Part shown: piece after piece, positions 11,322-22,315 of the stretch | How the letters are laid out: every line of letters begins with the position of its first letter | Numbering within the stretch: position 1 is the stretch's first letter | NCBI GenBank assembly: GCA_963792175.1 | Contig: CAWBVG010000012.1 | Span: 124,001 to 188,000 of the forward strand | Origin: CAWBVG01 sp963792175 | GTDB taxonomy: Bacteria; Acidobacteriota; Vicinamibacteria; Vicinamibacterales; CAVVIG01 | Length of the DNA: 64,000 bases | Direction of reading: 5' to 3' | Made by a program: the position numbers and the translations under genes | The notes under the pieces: model-generated | Seen by the model: the letters and a program-made list of their open reading frames with translations, nothing else | Told to the model about the DNA's origin: nothing | The model's database searches: none

Positions 11322-12309
11322 CTAAGGCCCGCGCCAGGTGAGCCCCGTCACGGACAGCAGCTCCGCGAAATCGCGCGGCAACGGCGCTTCGACGATGACC
11401 CGACCGCGCTGTTTCGGGGTGGATGAACGACACGCGCCGCGCGTGAAGCGCCTGCCGCGGAAAAGCCCGCAACGCCTCGGCGAGCGCGACGTCGGCCACC
11501 TTCGACCACTCCGCTTCACCATACGCCGGGATCCCCGACGATCGGCCAACCGCGCGCCGCCAGATGGACGCGGATCTGATGCCGTCGGCCGGTCACGAGA
11601 CGGCAACGGAGCAGCGATAGCCCGACCCGCGGCGCCGCGACGTGTGCGACGCGCTCGAACCGCGTCAGGCTGGCCGCGCCGGCGGTGGTCGAGGCGACGA
11701 TGCGCCGCCGATCGTTCCGATCGTGGCCCAGGCGAAGATCGATCGTGCCGCGGCGCGCCTTCACGTGTCCGTAGACGACGGCCAGGTAATCCTTCTCGCA
11801 TGCGTCGAGGCCGGCGTCGACGACAGCGCGCGCTGCAGCTTCGCGTGCGCCTGCGCGCTTCGCGCGACGATGACCACGCCTGACGTGAGCTTGTCGAGCC
11901 GCCCGACAATCGACGGACGCTGTCCCGCCGGCCAGCTGCGCGCGCGTCCCAGCAGCGCGTTCATCAGCGTGCCGGCCGAATGCGTGAACGCCGGGTGCAC
12001 GACGACACCGGCGCGCTTATTCACGGCGAGCAGACAGTCGTCTTCGTAGAGCACGTCGAGCGCGATGTCCTCGGCCGCCATCGCCGTTCGCGGCGGCGGC
12101 TCGGATAATTGAACCGCGATGCGATCCCCGAACGCCGCCCGGGCGGCCACGCGGCGGACGGTCGAGCCGTTGACCGTGACCAGACCGTTTGCGATCCAGG
12201 TCTGCACCCGCGTCCGCGTGGCGTCGTCGACATCGGCGAGGTGTCGCCGCAGGACGAGATCGAGACGGCGGCCCGCGTCACCGCGATCGGCGTTGACGAG
12301 ACGGTTCAT
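11322..12309 (-). CDS. RluA-family 23S rRNA pseudouridine synthase
   Basis: Converts specific uridines in RNA to pseudouridine. An N-terminal S4 RNA-binding domain (GRRLDLVLRRHLADVDDATR, NGLVTVNGSTVR) is followed by the catalytic domain: LYEDDCLLAVNKRAGVVVHPA and the active-site Asp in GRLDKLTSGVVIVAR (usually HRLD, here GRLD). A further motif, CRLVTGRRHQIRVHLAARGW, follows. About 329 residues fits RluD or a relative. Frames shift near 11800, 11520 and 11405. The restored C-terminus reads GRVIVEAPLPRDFAELLSVT and stops at 11322. It is convergent with the kinase gene. Only 43 bp separate them, with no clear terminator. Confidence 0.87.
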
Positions 12310-12321
12310 GTGTGGAAACAG

Positions 12322-12387
12322 AACCGCAGAGCACGCAAAGATCGCAGAGAAAAATATTTGCTCCGCGCCTCTGCGTCCTCTGCGGTT
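12322..12387. repeat. CCGCAGAG-type dispersed inverted repeat
   Basis: The two ends are AACCGCAGAGCACGCAAAG and CTCTGCGTCCTCTGCGGTT, near-complementary arms around an AT-rich centre (AAAAATATTTG). The element fills almost all of the gap between the pseudouridine synthase gene and the hypothetical gene at 12401. A related copy lies at 18012. It looks like a REP-like element that can form a long hairpin. Confidence 0.75.
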
Positions 12388-12400
12388 AGATGTGGAAATT

Positions 12401-13042
12401 CTACTCTGCCGACCGGCGCGGGCGATGGCCCAGCCGCGTCCGGATATCGGGCCAGAATTCGTCCCACAGGTTCCCGGCCAGGCGGCCGAGCAGGCCGTTC
12501 GCGCTGCGGAGCGCCGTCTGTCCAGGCGTCGTCATGCTCGGCGGCAGCCAGGCGTTCTCGATGACGTTGTTGAACACGTTGCCGGCAAATCTTCCCCACG
12601 CCGGCTTGAGCTGACCGTCGGCACGCGGCGCGAGCACGACGGTCTTCATCGCGTGCGCCGCTCTCGACCGGACGCTGCCGCGCGGCGCGCGGATGTATCG
12701 GGGATCTTCTCCCCACAGCGCGCCGAGTCCGGCTTCGATGGTGTTGGAAATTGCGACATCAGCCTCGCGTTCGAGATACCGCTCGCGGAAGCCGAACGCC
12801 GATTGCGACCACTCGTCCGGGATGCGCCAGCTCGTCTGCCATGTGGACGCGATGACCCCGACGGCGAGGCTGCGCGGGCCGAGCATGCCTTCGACGATCC
12901 AGTTGATGCGCTCGACGCCGTTGATGGGTGCCGGCGCCTTTTCGGCGTCGGCCGTTGGAATGCGGAGGATTTGCGCGTCGACGGACCATGCACCAGCCCA
13001 TAAGGAACCCGCAAAGCCAAGGATCGCGATTGCTCGGCGCAT
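12401..13042 (-). CDS. Hypothetical exported protein
   Basis: 213-residue protein of unknown function. The start gives MRRAIAILGFAGSLWAGAWS, a signal peptide ending near SVDA. The mature part is rich in Trp, Arg and Asn, with blocks such as NGVERINWIVEGMLGPRSL, FRERYLEREADVAISNTIEA and WGRFAGNVFNNVIENAWLPP. The Gly/Asn-rich 'GNVFNN' stretch could sit near a membrane or form short helices, but no catalytic motif is visible. The frame is intact. It diverges from prfC (start 13087), so the 44-bp gap should contain both promoters. Confidence 0.72.
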   Translation of the reverse strand: MRRAIAILGFAGSLWAGAWSVDAQILRIPTADAEKAPAPINGVERINWIVEGMLGPRSLAVGVIASTWQTSWRIPDEWSQSAFGFRERYLEREADVAISNTIEAGLGALWGEDPRYIRAPRGSVRSRAAHAMKTVVLAPRADGQLKPAWGRFAGNVFNNVIENAWLPPSMTTPGQTALRSANGLLGRLAGNLWDEFWPDIRTRLGHRPRRSAE

Positions 13043-13086
13043 CGCCAGGTTCCTAGCAATTTGGGGACCGCCCGTACAATGAAGAC

Positions 13087-14722
<1,636 letters not shown>

Positions 14723-14806
14723 GGCGGCTCATCTGTAGCGTCCGCGAGCGCGAGCCCCTGAACGTCGCAGATTTTGCCCACAGCTCGAGCCGTCAAGATC
14801 GCAGGC

Positions 14807-14868
14807 CGGGGTCAGACACCACTCTGACCCCACTCTGACCCCCTCGGGGTCAGACCCGGTCTGACCCC
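14807..14868. repeat. Cluster of GGGGTCAGA palindromes between convergent genes
   Basis: Two hairpin units. The first has perfect 9-bp arms GGGGTCAGA/TCTGACCCC (14808-14831). The second is a perfect palindrome with 11-bp arms, GGGGTCAGACC and GGTCTGACCCC, around one central base (14846-14868). The second unit directly abuts the stop codon of the PRC-barrel gene. Lying between the 3' ends of prfC and that gene, it could act as a bidirectional terminator or REP element. Related units occur near 51252 and 51345. Confidence 0.8.
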
Positions 14869-15171
14869 TCACATGATCCAGACCGCGGGCAGCGTCTCGA
14901 TCGTTTCGATGTCCGCGCTATCGACCGACGGCCCGCGCTTGATCTCGTCGCGCGTCAGCCTGACGCGAATCTTCCGGTTCGGCGAGTCGATGGCGTCCAC
15001 CACCTCGCGCGAGATGAGCACGGATCGACCGCCGATCCAGTTGCTGGTATCGACCACCAGGTAGCGAACGCTCCAGTCGCGCTCGTCCACGAGGAATTCG
15101 TCGACGTGGCCGATCTCGCCGTCCGCCGCCAGAATGTGAAAGCCGCGAATCTTGTCGATCTTGTGAAGCAC
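14869..15171 (-). CDS. PRC-barrel domain protein
   Basis: About 100 residues starting at a GTG preceded by a strong GGAGG site (VLHKIDKIRGFHILAADGEI). The sequence FHILAADGEIGHVDEFLVDE and 'WSVRYLVVDTSNWIGGRSVL' followed by 'LISREVVDAID' is a PRC-barrel, a small beta-barrel seen in photosynthetic reaction-centre H subunit, RimM and stress-linked proteins. No other domain is present. It lies 13 bp downstream of the PAP2 gene on the same strand and is probably cotranscribed with it. Its role is not known. A second PRC-barrel gene lies at 34715. Confidence 0.83.
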   Translation of the reverse strand: MLHKIDKIRGFHILAADGEIGHVDEFLVDERDWSVRYLVVDTSNWIGGRSVLISREVVDAIDSPNRKIRVRLTRDEIKRGPSVDSADIETIETLPAVWIM

Positions 15172-15184
15172 AGGTGCCTCCAGG

Positions 15185-15919
15185 TCAGGCCGTCTTGGTT
15201 TTCTCGTCCACGATGCCGGCGGTGGCCTCGAATCGCGCTTCCACCAGCCAGCAGATTGATGCCCACGCGAAGCCGATGATCCAGCCGCCGATGACATCCG
15301 TCGGGTAGTGAACGCCCAGGTAGACCCGGCTCACCCCCACCACGACGGTGAGCAGAACAGCGATGCCCAGGCAGTACACCTTCGTCACACGGTCTTCGGC
15401 GACGCGCATCAGGATCGCGCCGAGCGTCAGGTAGACGATGGCCGATTCCATCGCGTGACCGCTCGGGAAGCTGGTGGAGAAGACGTCGCGCAGGTGGGGA
15501 ACGATCGTCGGTCGCGGCCGGTTGAAGGCGTGCTTCAGGGCGCTGTTCACGAACTCGCCGCTGAGCCAGGTCGCCACGACGAAGAGCGCGGTCCGATAGC
15601 GCGTCTGCAGCAGCAGAAAGCCGATGACCGCGAGCACGACGAGCGTCAGGACAGTCGGACCACCGAGCGCCGTGAGGTCGACAAGCGAGCCCTCGAGCCA
15701 CGGCGGCCCGATCAGCTTCGACGGATCGTGCGGGTCTCTCAGCGACTGCAGGATTTTCGTGTCGAACGCCTGCGTGTCGCCTTCGATCACCCCACTCGCG
15801 AGCGTCAGGAAGACCAGCAGGAGGACGCAGGCGCCCAGACCGACGAACAACCAGGTGAGCTCGTGGCGCTTCAGGTTTCCGAGCCCGAACCGCGAGGGCG
15901 ACCACCTGTGCTGACTCAT
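15185..15919 (-). CDS. PAP2-family membrane phosphatase
   Basis: Integral membrane lipid-phosphatase-like enzyme of 244 residues. All three signature motifs are present: KHAFNRPRP (motif 1), PSGHAMES (motif 2, His) and SRVYLGVHYPTDVIGG (motif 3, catalytic His). Five or six hydrophobic helices are seen, including ELTWLFVGLGACVLLLVFLT and VLTLVVLAVIGFLLLQ. Members dephosphorylate undecaprenyl pyrophosphate, phosphatidylglycerol phosphate or similar lipids. The start chosen (MSQHRWSPSR) gives a short cytoplasmic N-terminus. It is divergent from the SGNH hydrolase gene with only 23 bp between starts. Confidence 0.9.
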   Translation of the reverse strand: MSQHRWSPSRFGLGNLKRHELTWLFVGLGACVLLLVFLTLASGVIEGDTQAFDTKILQSLRDPHDPSKLIGPPWLEGSLVDLTALGGPTVLTLVVLAVIGFLLLQTRYRTALFVVATWLSGEFVNSALKHAFNRPRPTIVPHLRDVFSTSFPSGHAMESAIVYLTLGAILMRVAEDRVTKVYCLGIAVLLTVVVGVSRVYLGVHYPTDVIGGWIIGFAWASICWLVEARFEATAGIVDEKTKTA

Positions 15920-15942
15920 ACCTGAGGCTAATATCAAGCACG

Positions 15943-16969
15943 GTGCCAGTGACGCTCGAACCTCGACTGTGGCCGTTCTGGACGACCTCGACGATGTACG
16001 ACGAATCTCTTTTCTTCATCGGCGCGAAAGGCGAGTCGTCGACGGCGTCCCTGCTCTTCGCCCCGGAACGCGTGCTGTCGCTGCACGACGCCGGGCGCGA
16101 GACGACGTTCGAGGAAGGCCGGGACTTCGAGGTGAGGCGGGTTGAACGGACCGTGGTGCGGCTCCCCGGCTCGAGGATGCCGTGCACCGCACCTGAAGAC
16201 GTGGCGTCATTGGTCTGCGCGGACGATGACGCCTTTCACCGGCGCCAGGTCGAGGTCAGCTACACGCACGCCGGCGAATGGGACGGTCCGACCCCCTGGT
16301 GCGCGGACGAGGCGGTCCCCGGCACGATTCGAAGACTTCGAGCCGCCGAACCGGTGCGCGTGGCGCTGACCGGCGACAGCATTTCAGAGGGGTACAACGC
16401 CTCGGGCTTCATCGGCGTGCCGCCGTATCAGGCCGCGCTATGGCGCGCTGGTCGCGGCCGGTCTCGAACAGGCGTACGGATCGCCAATCGAGCTCCACAA
16501 CTTCGCGGTAGCGGGTTGGACGTCGGACCACGGTCTCGCCGACGTCGAACGCGTCGCGTCGGTGAATCCGCAACTGGTCATCGTCGCCTACGGGATGAAC
16601 GACGCCAGTTATGCCGCGCCGGCGGAGCTCGCCGGCAACGTCGGTGCCCTGATGGATCAGGTCCGGAGGACGTCGCCGGATGCGGAATTCGTGATCGTGT
16701 CGCCGATGCTGCCGAATCCGGAGGCAGACCCTCGCGTCATGCCGCGCTTCCCGGCCTATCGCGACGCCCTCGCGCGGCTCAGCGGCCGCGGCGCCGTCCT
16801 GGCCGACGTCACGACGTTGTGGACGCACCTCCTGGCGCGCAAGAGCTATTACGATGTCACCGGCAACGGCCTGAATCATCCCAATGACTTCGGCCATCGG
16901 CTGTACGCCCAGGTGGTTCTCGCGCAGCTCGTCGACCGCGATCGGTTGACAGCGGCGGCCGCAAGGTAG
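15943..16969 (+). CDS. SGNH/GDSL-type esterase
   Basis: About 342 residues from a GTG start. The N-terminal part (to about residue 140) is a beta-rich domain like those preceding SGNH domains in carbohydrate esterases. Then come GDSISEGYNASGF (block I Ser), AVAGWTSDHGL (block II Gly), YGMNDASYAAP (block III Asn) and NGLNHPNDFGHRLYAQ (block V, with His). A frameshift near 16435 restores to RYGALVAAGLEQAYGSPIEL. No clear signal peptide. Likely an O-acetyl or other ester hydrolase acting on saccharides. The substrate is unknown. Confidence 0.85.
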
Positions 16970-16980
16970 ACGCTCTCAGC

Positions 16981-17592
16981 ATGCGCCACTTTCTTGCAGC
17001 GTCGATCGTTCTGGCGGGTCTCACGAATCAGAGCGCCGCGCCGCCCAGCTGGCACGTGACCGCGACGGTCGCTGAAAGCTGCAGCTGCACCGTGTCTTGT
17101 CCCTGCAACTTCGGCGGGGAGCCGTCAAAGAATCCCTGCGAAGGCAATCGGCTCATCGCCATCAAGGCCGGGCACTACGAGGACGTGGACCTCGCCGGCG
17201 TGTCGTTTCTGGTGACGTTCACGATGCGCAGCTGGTCGAAGATCTATGTCAGCGATGCGGTGAGCGATCGGCAGATGCGCGCGGTCGAAGCGCTCCTGCC
17301 GATTGCGTTCGCCGGCTTTCACAAGGGCATGCTGTCGTTCACCAAGGCGCCGATCACGATGGACTTCACCGAGAAGCGGGTGAGGTTCTCCGGTCCTGAG
17401 TCGTCCGTCGAGATGGAAGTGCTGAGCGGGTTCGGCGGCAAGCCCGTGAAGGTGATGAACCTGCCGAGCGCCGCCTTCCAGGACTACACCCAGTACAAGT
17501 CGGTGTCGCACAAGCACGCCAGCGACAAGACGACGTTCAGTTACTCCGGCACGAACGGCTTCACGTCGACGATGGATGTTGGATCGAAATAG
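16981..17592 (+). CDS. DUF1326-family secreted protein
   Basis: 203 residues, intact. Signal peptide MRHFLAASIVLAGLTNQSAA, then a Cys cluster ESCSCTVSCPCNFGG near residue 32 that is the hallmark of DUF1326 proteins. The rest is beta-rich (FLVTFTMRSWSKIYVSD, ITMDFTEKRVRFSGP). The CSC-CPC pattern suggests metal or thiol chemistry, but no function is established for the family. It follows the SGNH gene by 11 bp on the same strand. Confidence 0.82.
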   Translation: MRHFLAASIVLAGLTNQSAAPPSWHVTATVAESCSCTVSCPCNFGGEPSKNPCEGNRLIAIKAGHYEDVDLAGVSFLVTFTMRSWSKIYVSDAVSDRQMRAVEALLPIAFAGFHKGMLSFTKAPITMDFTEKRVRFSGPESSVEMEVLSGFGGKPVKVMNLPSAAFQDYTQYKSVSHKHASDKTTFSYSGTNGFTSTMDVGSK

Positions 17593-17836
17593 CTCAGCCC
17601 TTCAGGGCTGCACGGGCGGCCCATTGGCAGACCGCTGCCGCTGAAACGACAAATATGCAACGCGAATTGCGGAACCGGTCCGCCGTCGGCTGACAGTTTC
17701 ACAACGTTGCAGGCCGTTCCGCTCGGGTCCGCCGCCGGAAGTCCCGCCGTTAGAAGGAGATTGACGCGTTCGCTCGCCGGGAGCTGCCCGAAGGCACCGC
17801 GATTGCGGTACTCAGACCAATTCGAAGGGAGGCTCC

Positions 17837-17932
17837 GTGGTGTTCTGGACGATGGTTGTCATCGGAGTCGGCGTGGGATTCGCGTGGGTCAACGTCCGCC
17901 GCCGTCGCAAGACCGAGGGGAAAGCCGCCTAG
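17837..17932 (+). CDS. Possible 31-residue single-pass membrane miniprotein
   Basis: A GTG start (two GTG codons in a row) with GGGAGG placed 4 nt upstream begins a 31-codon frame: VVFWTMVVIGVGVGFAWVNV, then RRRRKTEGKAA and stop. It has one hydrophobic helix of about 20 residues followed by a strongly basic tail, the form of many small membrane proteins. The ribosome site is the best evidence. It overlaps the readthrough tail of the ggt frame on the other strand (17889 onward). No family is recognised. Confidence 0.4.
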   Translation: MVFWTMVVIGVGVGFAWVNVRRRRKTEGKAA

Positions 17933-19737
17933 CATTGCCGCCGCAGCATCGGTTCGTGCGGCGCGGACGTATGTTCCGACCGCGCGCGCCGATGCGTCCA
18001 ACACGACGATCACCGCAGAGCACGCGGAACCCGCAGAGAAACGCCTTCTCTTTTCTCTCAGTACCGGAAGCTTTTCCGGCAATCGATCGGCCGTCCGATG
18101 CGCCTTGCAGCCACCCGCCGTCGCTGACGATCGCGGCCACCTGCGCCAGCACGACGCCCGCCGAGTAGTCCACGTCGTAGCCGCGACCCCTCAACAGCGC
18201 AACCGTGTCCGGCGAGATGCCGCGCTCGAGCGACAGCTTGTCCGGCTGCCATTGATGGTGCACACGCGGCGCGTCGACGGCGTCCTGCACGTTCATCCCG
18301 AAGTCAATCACGTTCAGAATGACCTGCAGCACCGCGGTGGAAATGCGCGAACCGCCAGGCGCGCCGGCGGTCATGAACAGCTTGCCGTCCTTCAGGACAA
18401 TCGTCGGCGTCATCGACGAGAGCGGCCGCTTGCCGGGCTGAATGGCGTTGATCTCGCCCTGCACCAGGCCGAACATGTTCGGCGTACCGGGCTTGGCGGC
18501 GAAGTCGTCCATCTCGTTGTTGAGCAGGAACCCGAGACCCGGCACGGTGATGCCGTTGCCGTACCCGCCGTTGAGCGTGTAGGTGACGGCCACCGCGTTG
18601 CCTTCCGCATCGACGACGGAGTAGTGCGTCGTCTCCATCTGTTCGGTGCCCGAGGGCTTGCCCGGCCGGACGCGGTCGCTCGGTGTCGCGCGCTCCGGAT
18701 CGATCGACGCGCGCAGCCGTGCGAGATACCCAGGATCGAGCAGCCCGCCGATCGGCACCTTCACGAAATCCGGATCGCCGACATACTCGTTGCGATCCGC
18801 GTAGGCACGGCGCATCGATTCGGCGAGATAGTGAACGGCGGCCGCCGAGCCATGGCCGTTCTTCTCGTAGCCGGTGCCATCGAGAATCCCGAGCATCTCG
18901 AGCAGGGCGATGCCGCCGGAGCTTGACGGCGGAGAAGTGATGATCGTGTAGCCGTGGTAGGTGCCGGTCAGCGGCGTCCGCTCGACCGCCTTGTAGTTCT
19001 TCAGATCAGACAGGGAAATGAGCCCGCCGTGCTTCGCCATTTCGTCGGCAAAGCGTTTCGCCGTCTCGCCCTCGTAAAACTCGCTGGCGCCGTTGGCCGA
19101 GATGCGCGCGAGCGTCTGCGCAAGCTCGGGCTGGACGAGCCGGTCGCCGGGCTCGAATGGCGTGCCGTTGTTCAGAAAGATCCGTTTGGACTCCGGCGAG
19201 GTCGGCAGGCTCTTCGACCCCTTGAACAGCTCGGTCAGTCCCCAGGACAAGGGGAAGCCCTTCGACGCCAGCTCCACCGCCGGCGCCATGTCCTCGGCCC
19301 ACTTCTTCCGCCCGTACTTGTTGACCGCGATCTCGAAGCCGCGGACCGTGCCCGGGACGCCGGATGATCGCCAGCCCTCGATGCTGTCTTTCGTCAGCTC
19401 GCCTTTGGCATCCAGATACATGTTGCGCGTCGCCTTCTCCGGCGCACGCTCGCGGAAATCGATGAACGTGGTACGGCCGTCCGCCATCCGGATCAGCATG
19501 TAGCCGCCGCCGCCGATGTTGCCGGCGAAGGGATGCGTGACCGCCAGCGCGAAACCGACGGCGACCGCCGCGTCGACGGCGTTGCCGCCTTTCTGCAAGC
19601 ACCGAGACGCCGACGTCGGCGGCGGTGGCTTCCATCGCCACGACCATCCCATGCCGCGCGTGCAGCGGCTGCCGGGCCGCCAACGGGACCGAAAGGAGAA
19701 GGCCGGCCGCGAGCACGACAAGCGCGATTCTTCGCAT
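17889..19737 (-). CDS. ggt: Gamma-glutamyltransferase
   Basis: Periplasmic Ntn-hydrolase that cleaves glutathione and other gamma-glutamyl compounds. Signal peptide MRRIALVVLAAGLLLSVPLA. Conserved blocks: GGNAVDAAVAVGFALAVTHP, ERTPLTGTYHGYTIITSPPS, the autoprocessing nucleophile in METTHYSVVDAEGNAVAVTY, PLSSMTPTIVLKDGK and GAPGGSRISTAVLQ. A frameshift near 19605 (VLAE|KGGNAV) interrupts the large-subunit start. Recognisable homology ends at GASDGRSIAGKASG near 18058. The remaining roughly 57 codons to the stop at 17889 read through a CCGCAGAG repeat and look non-native, so the true end may be near 18058. Confidence 0.9.
18012..18044. repeat. Second CCGCAGAG-type repeat
   Basis: ACCGCAGAGCACGC followed by CCGCAGAGAAA matches the left part of the element at 12322 with few differences. 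Here the right arm is not preserved. It lies at the 3' end of the ggt frame and supplies codons for a foreign-looking C-terminal tail. Confidence 0.6.
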
Positions 19738-19808
19738 AGAGGGATTGTAGTTGGTCGGACCGCTCCAGTGGAGCGTCCACGCTGAATCAGGACCAGTTGT
19801 GGCCTGCC

Positions 19809-19832
19809 ACGAAAACACGAAATCACGAAACC
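19809..19832. repeat. Three-copy 8-nt tandem repeat (CACGAAAN)
   Basis: CACGAAAA, CACGAAAT and CACGAAAC stand in a row in the 136-bp gap between the divergent ggt and fused-amidase genes. No promoter consensus is obvious around it. Confidence 0.55.
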
Positions 19833-19873
19833 CTTCTGGTTCGCCAAGGACAGGCCACTGGCACTAGCCTACA

Positions 19874-22303
19874 ATGCCGCTCATGCGGACGATCGCCATC
19901 GCGGTCTCGATTGCGCTGCTGACGCTGCGACTCCATGCCGTGACCCACGTCAGCTCGGCCGATGGACAGTTCTGGGACATCCAGGACACCTCGCCCTGGT
20001 CCCAGGACAGCGGCGGCATTGCGACGGGCGGCCGCGCGTATCCGTTCAACGGATTCGGATACCTCAAGCTGCAAGTTCAGCGGCCCGATCGGACGCTGGT
20101 CGTCCGCAATCAGTACCTCACCGGCTTCGGCCTCGCGGCCGACGGCGGGGGACGGTTCGACTCCATCACCCCGGTGCTGCGCGGCGACATCGTCGTCTCG
20201 CGCGCCATCTTCGCGCCGCCGAACACCGATTACCTGCGCTATTTCGACAGCTTCACCAACGTCGCCGATCAAGATCGCATCGTCGATGTCGCCTGGGGCG
20301 GCGCGACCGGCGCGTACGAGGACGGCGGGCTGGTGGCGGTCGCCACGTCGTCCAGCGGCGATCGGCTGATCGACGCCAGCGACACGTTCGTCACGGTCAT
20401 GCAGAACGCGAAACGCGTGGACGATCCGATGAAAGGTCCATCCGGCCACGGACCGTCGTCCCATGTGCTCGGCTCGCGACGCGGCGTGCTGACCGGCGTC
20501 GGCGACATGTACGGGGATCCATTTGCGGATCCGTGGCCCGGATTCGATCCAGCGCACATCGGCTACGTGTTCAGGTTCACGCTGAAGCCCAGGCAGACGA
20601 CGGCGCTGGTGACCTTCGTGGTGAAGGGGTTGAGCGAAGTCTACGGCTCGCGCGGCGCGACGACGATTCCGAAGGCCGGCTCGGAGATCTCGCGTGTGAC
20701 GTCGATGGCGCGCAAGCTGGTGGCGGAGCCGGATCTGCGCGGTCTCACGGCGCTGCAGCGGTCGCAGATCGCCAACTGGACGCTGCCGGCGCCGATGGGC
20801 CGCGAAGGCCTCAGCCGGCATTTTCGGTCTTCGAGAAGACGGCGGACGAGATTCAGGATGCCATGACGCGCGGCCTGACGACTTCCGAGGACGTCGTGCG
20901 CGACTACCTGCAGCGGCTGACCGTGTACGATCGCAACGGCCCGGCGCTTCGAGCGATGCTGGCGCTCAATCCGCGGGCGATCGCCGAAGCGCGCGCCTTG
21001 GACGCGGAACGGGCCGCCGGCCGCTTGCGCAGCCCGTTCCACGGCATTCCGATCGCATTCAAGGACAACATCGACGTCCTCGGTCTGCCGACGACCGGCG
21101 GCTCGCTGGCGCTCGTCGACCATCGTCCCCGGCTCGATTCGCGGATGGCGGCCGGCATGCGCCGCGCGCGGCGCGGTCGTGCTCGGCAAGGCCAACCTCG
21201 ACGAGTTTCCGTTCGGCGACTTCGGCATCAGCTCCGTCGCCGGCACGATCGGCAACGCCTACGACCCGTCGCTCAGCACGGCGGGATCGAGCGGCGGCAG
21301 CGCCGTCGCCGTGGCGGCCAGCCTCGTGACCGTCGCGTTCGGCACCGACACCTGCAACTCGCTGTCGAATCCGGCGGCGTTCGCGTCGCTCGCCACGATC
21401 CGCACGACCCGCGGGCTGACCAGCCGCGCCGGCGTGATGCCGCTCAATCCGTACAACGACGCGGTCGGCCCGATGGCGAAGTCGGTGCGCGACGTGGCGC
21501 TGGCGCTCGATCAGGTCGCCGGCGCCGACCCGGAGGATCCGGTCACCGCGGACGCGGCCCGCCACATCAGCGGCTCGTTCGCCGCGGCGCTTGAACGCCG
21601 ATGCGTTGAGCGGCGCGCGCATCGGCATGCTGCGGCAGCGATTCGTCGGCTTCACCGGCGAGCGCGAAATCGCGACGATGATGGACACGGTCGCGCGGGA
21701 GATCGAGAAGGCCGGCGCGACAGTCGTCGAGGTGGACGTCCCCGGAATCGAGGCGCGGTACCGGCAAGCGCGCGGTAGCGAACCGGGTGCGCTCAAGGCC
21801 GCCTGGATCGCGTATCTGTCGCGAGGCGTCGAAGCCCGGGGAGCAAGGTCATCACGCTCGAGGAACTGCTGGCCTCCGGAAAGCTCGCGCCGGTCAGCGC
21901 GCGGCGATTCGAGACGGCGCTGGCGCCGACGCCAACCGGAGACGCATTGCGCGAGGCCAGCCGCGCATTTCACGCGACGCGCGAGAGCTTCCGCGACTTC
22001 TTCGTCAATCTGATGGAGCGCGAGCGGCTCGACGCGCTGTTGTATCCGGCGAACCTGGCCCGCCCGCACACCCACGAAGGCGGCCTCGAGCGGTATGGCG
22101 GCGAGCCGGGCACCTGCGAGGAAAGCGCGCTGACCGGTCTGCCGCAGGTGACGGTCCCTGGTGGATTCATCGGCGGCCGCTACCCGTTCGGCGTGTCGTT
22201 TCTCGGGCGGCCGTGGACCGATGCCAGGATGCTGTCGCTCGCGTACGCCTACGAGCAGGCGACGCATCACCGCCGTCCGCCGGCGACTGCGACGCGGCAT
22301 TGA
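19874..22303 (+). CDS. Secreted two-part protein: unknown N-terminal domain plus amidase
   Basis: About 810 residues if read as one gene. It begins MPLMRTIAIAVSIALLTLRL (signal peptide). Residues to about 310 form an unrecognised, beta-rich domain (QFWDIQDTSPWSQDSGGIAT; YLRYFDSFTNVADQDRIVDV; GYVFRFTLKPRQTTALVTFV). After IANWTLPAPMGREGLS the frame shifts near 20815 into an amidase signature domain: FSVFEKTADEIQDAMTRGLT, Lys in IPIAFKDNIDVLG, cis-Ser in TAGSSGGSAVAV and the nucleophile in TDTCNSLSNPAAF. Further shifts lie near 21170, 21597 and 21838. It ends AYEQATHHRRPPATATRH. The amidase part has no start of its own with a ribosome site, so a fusion is favoured. Two overlapping genes remain possible. 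Confidence 0.75.
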
Positions 22304-22315
22304 CGGCTCAACGTC

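Noticed and set aside
12322..12387. CCGCAGAG inverted repeat as a CRISPR array or RNA gene
   Set aside because: Only one unit with a central loop, no regularly spaced direct repeats, and no cas genes nearby.
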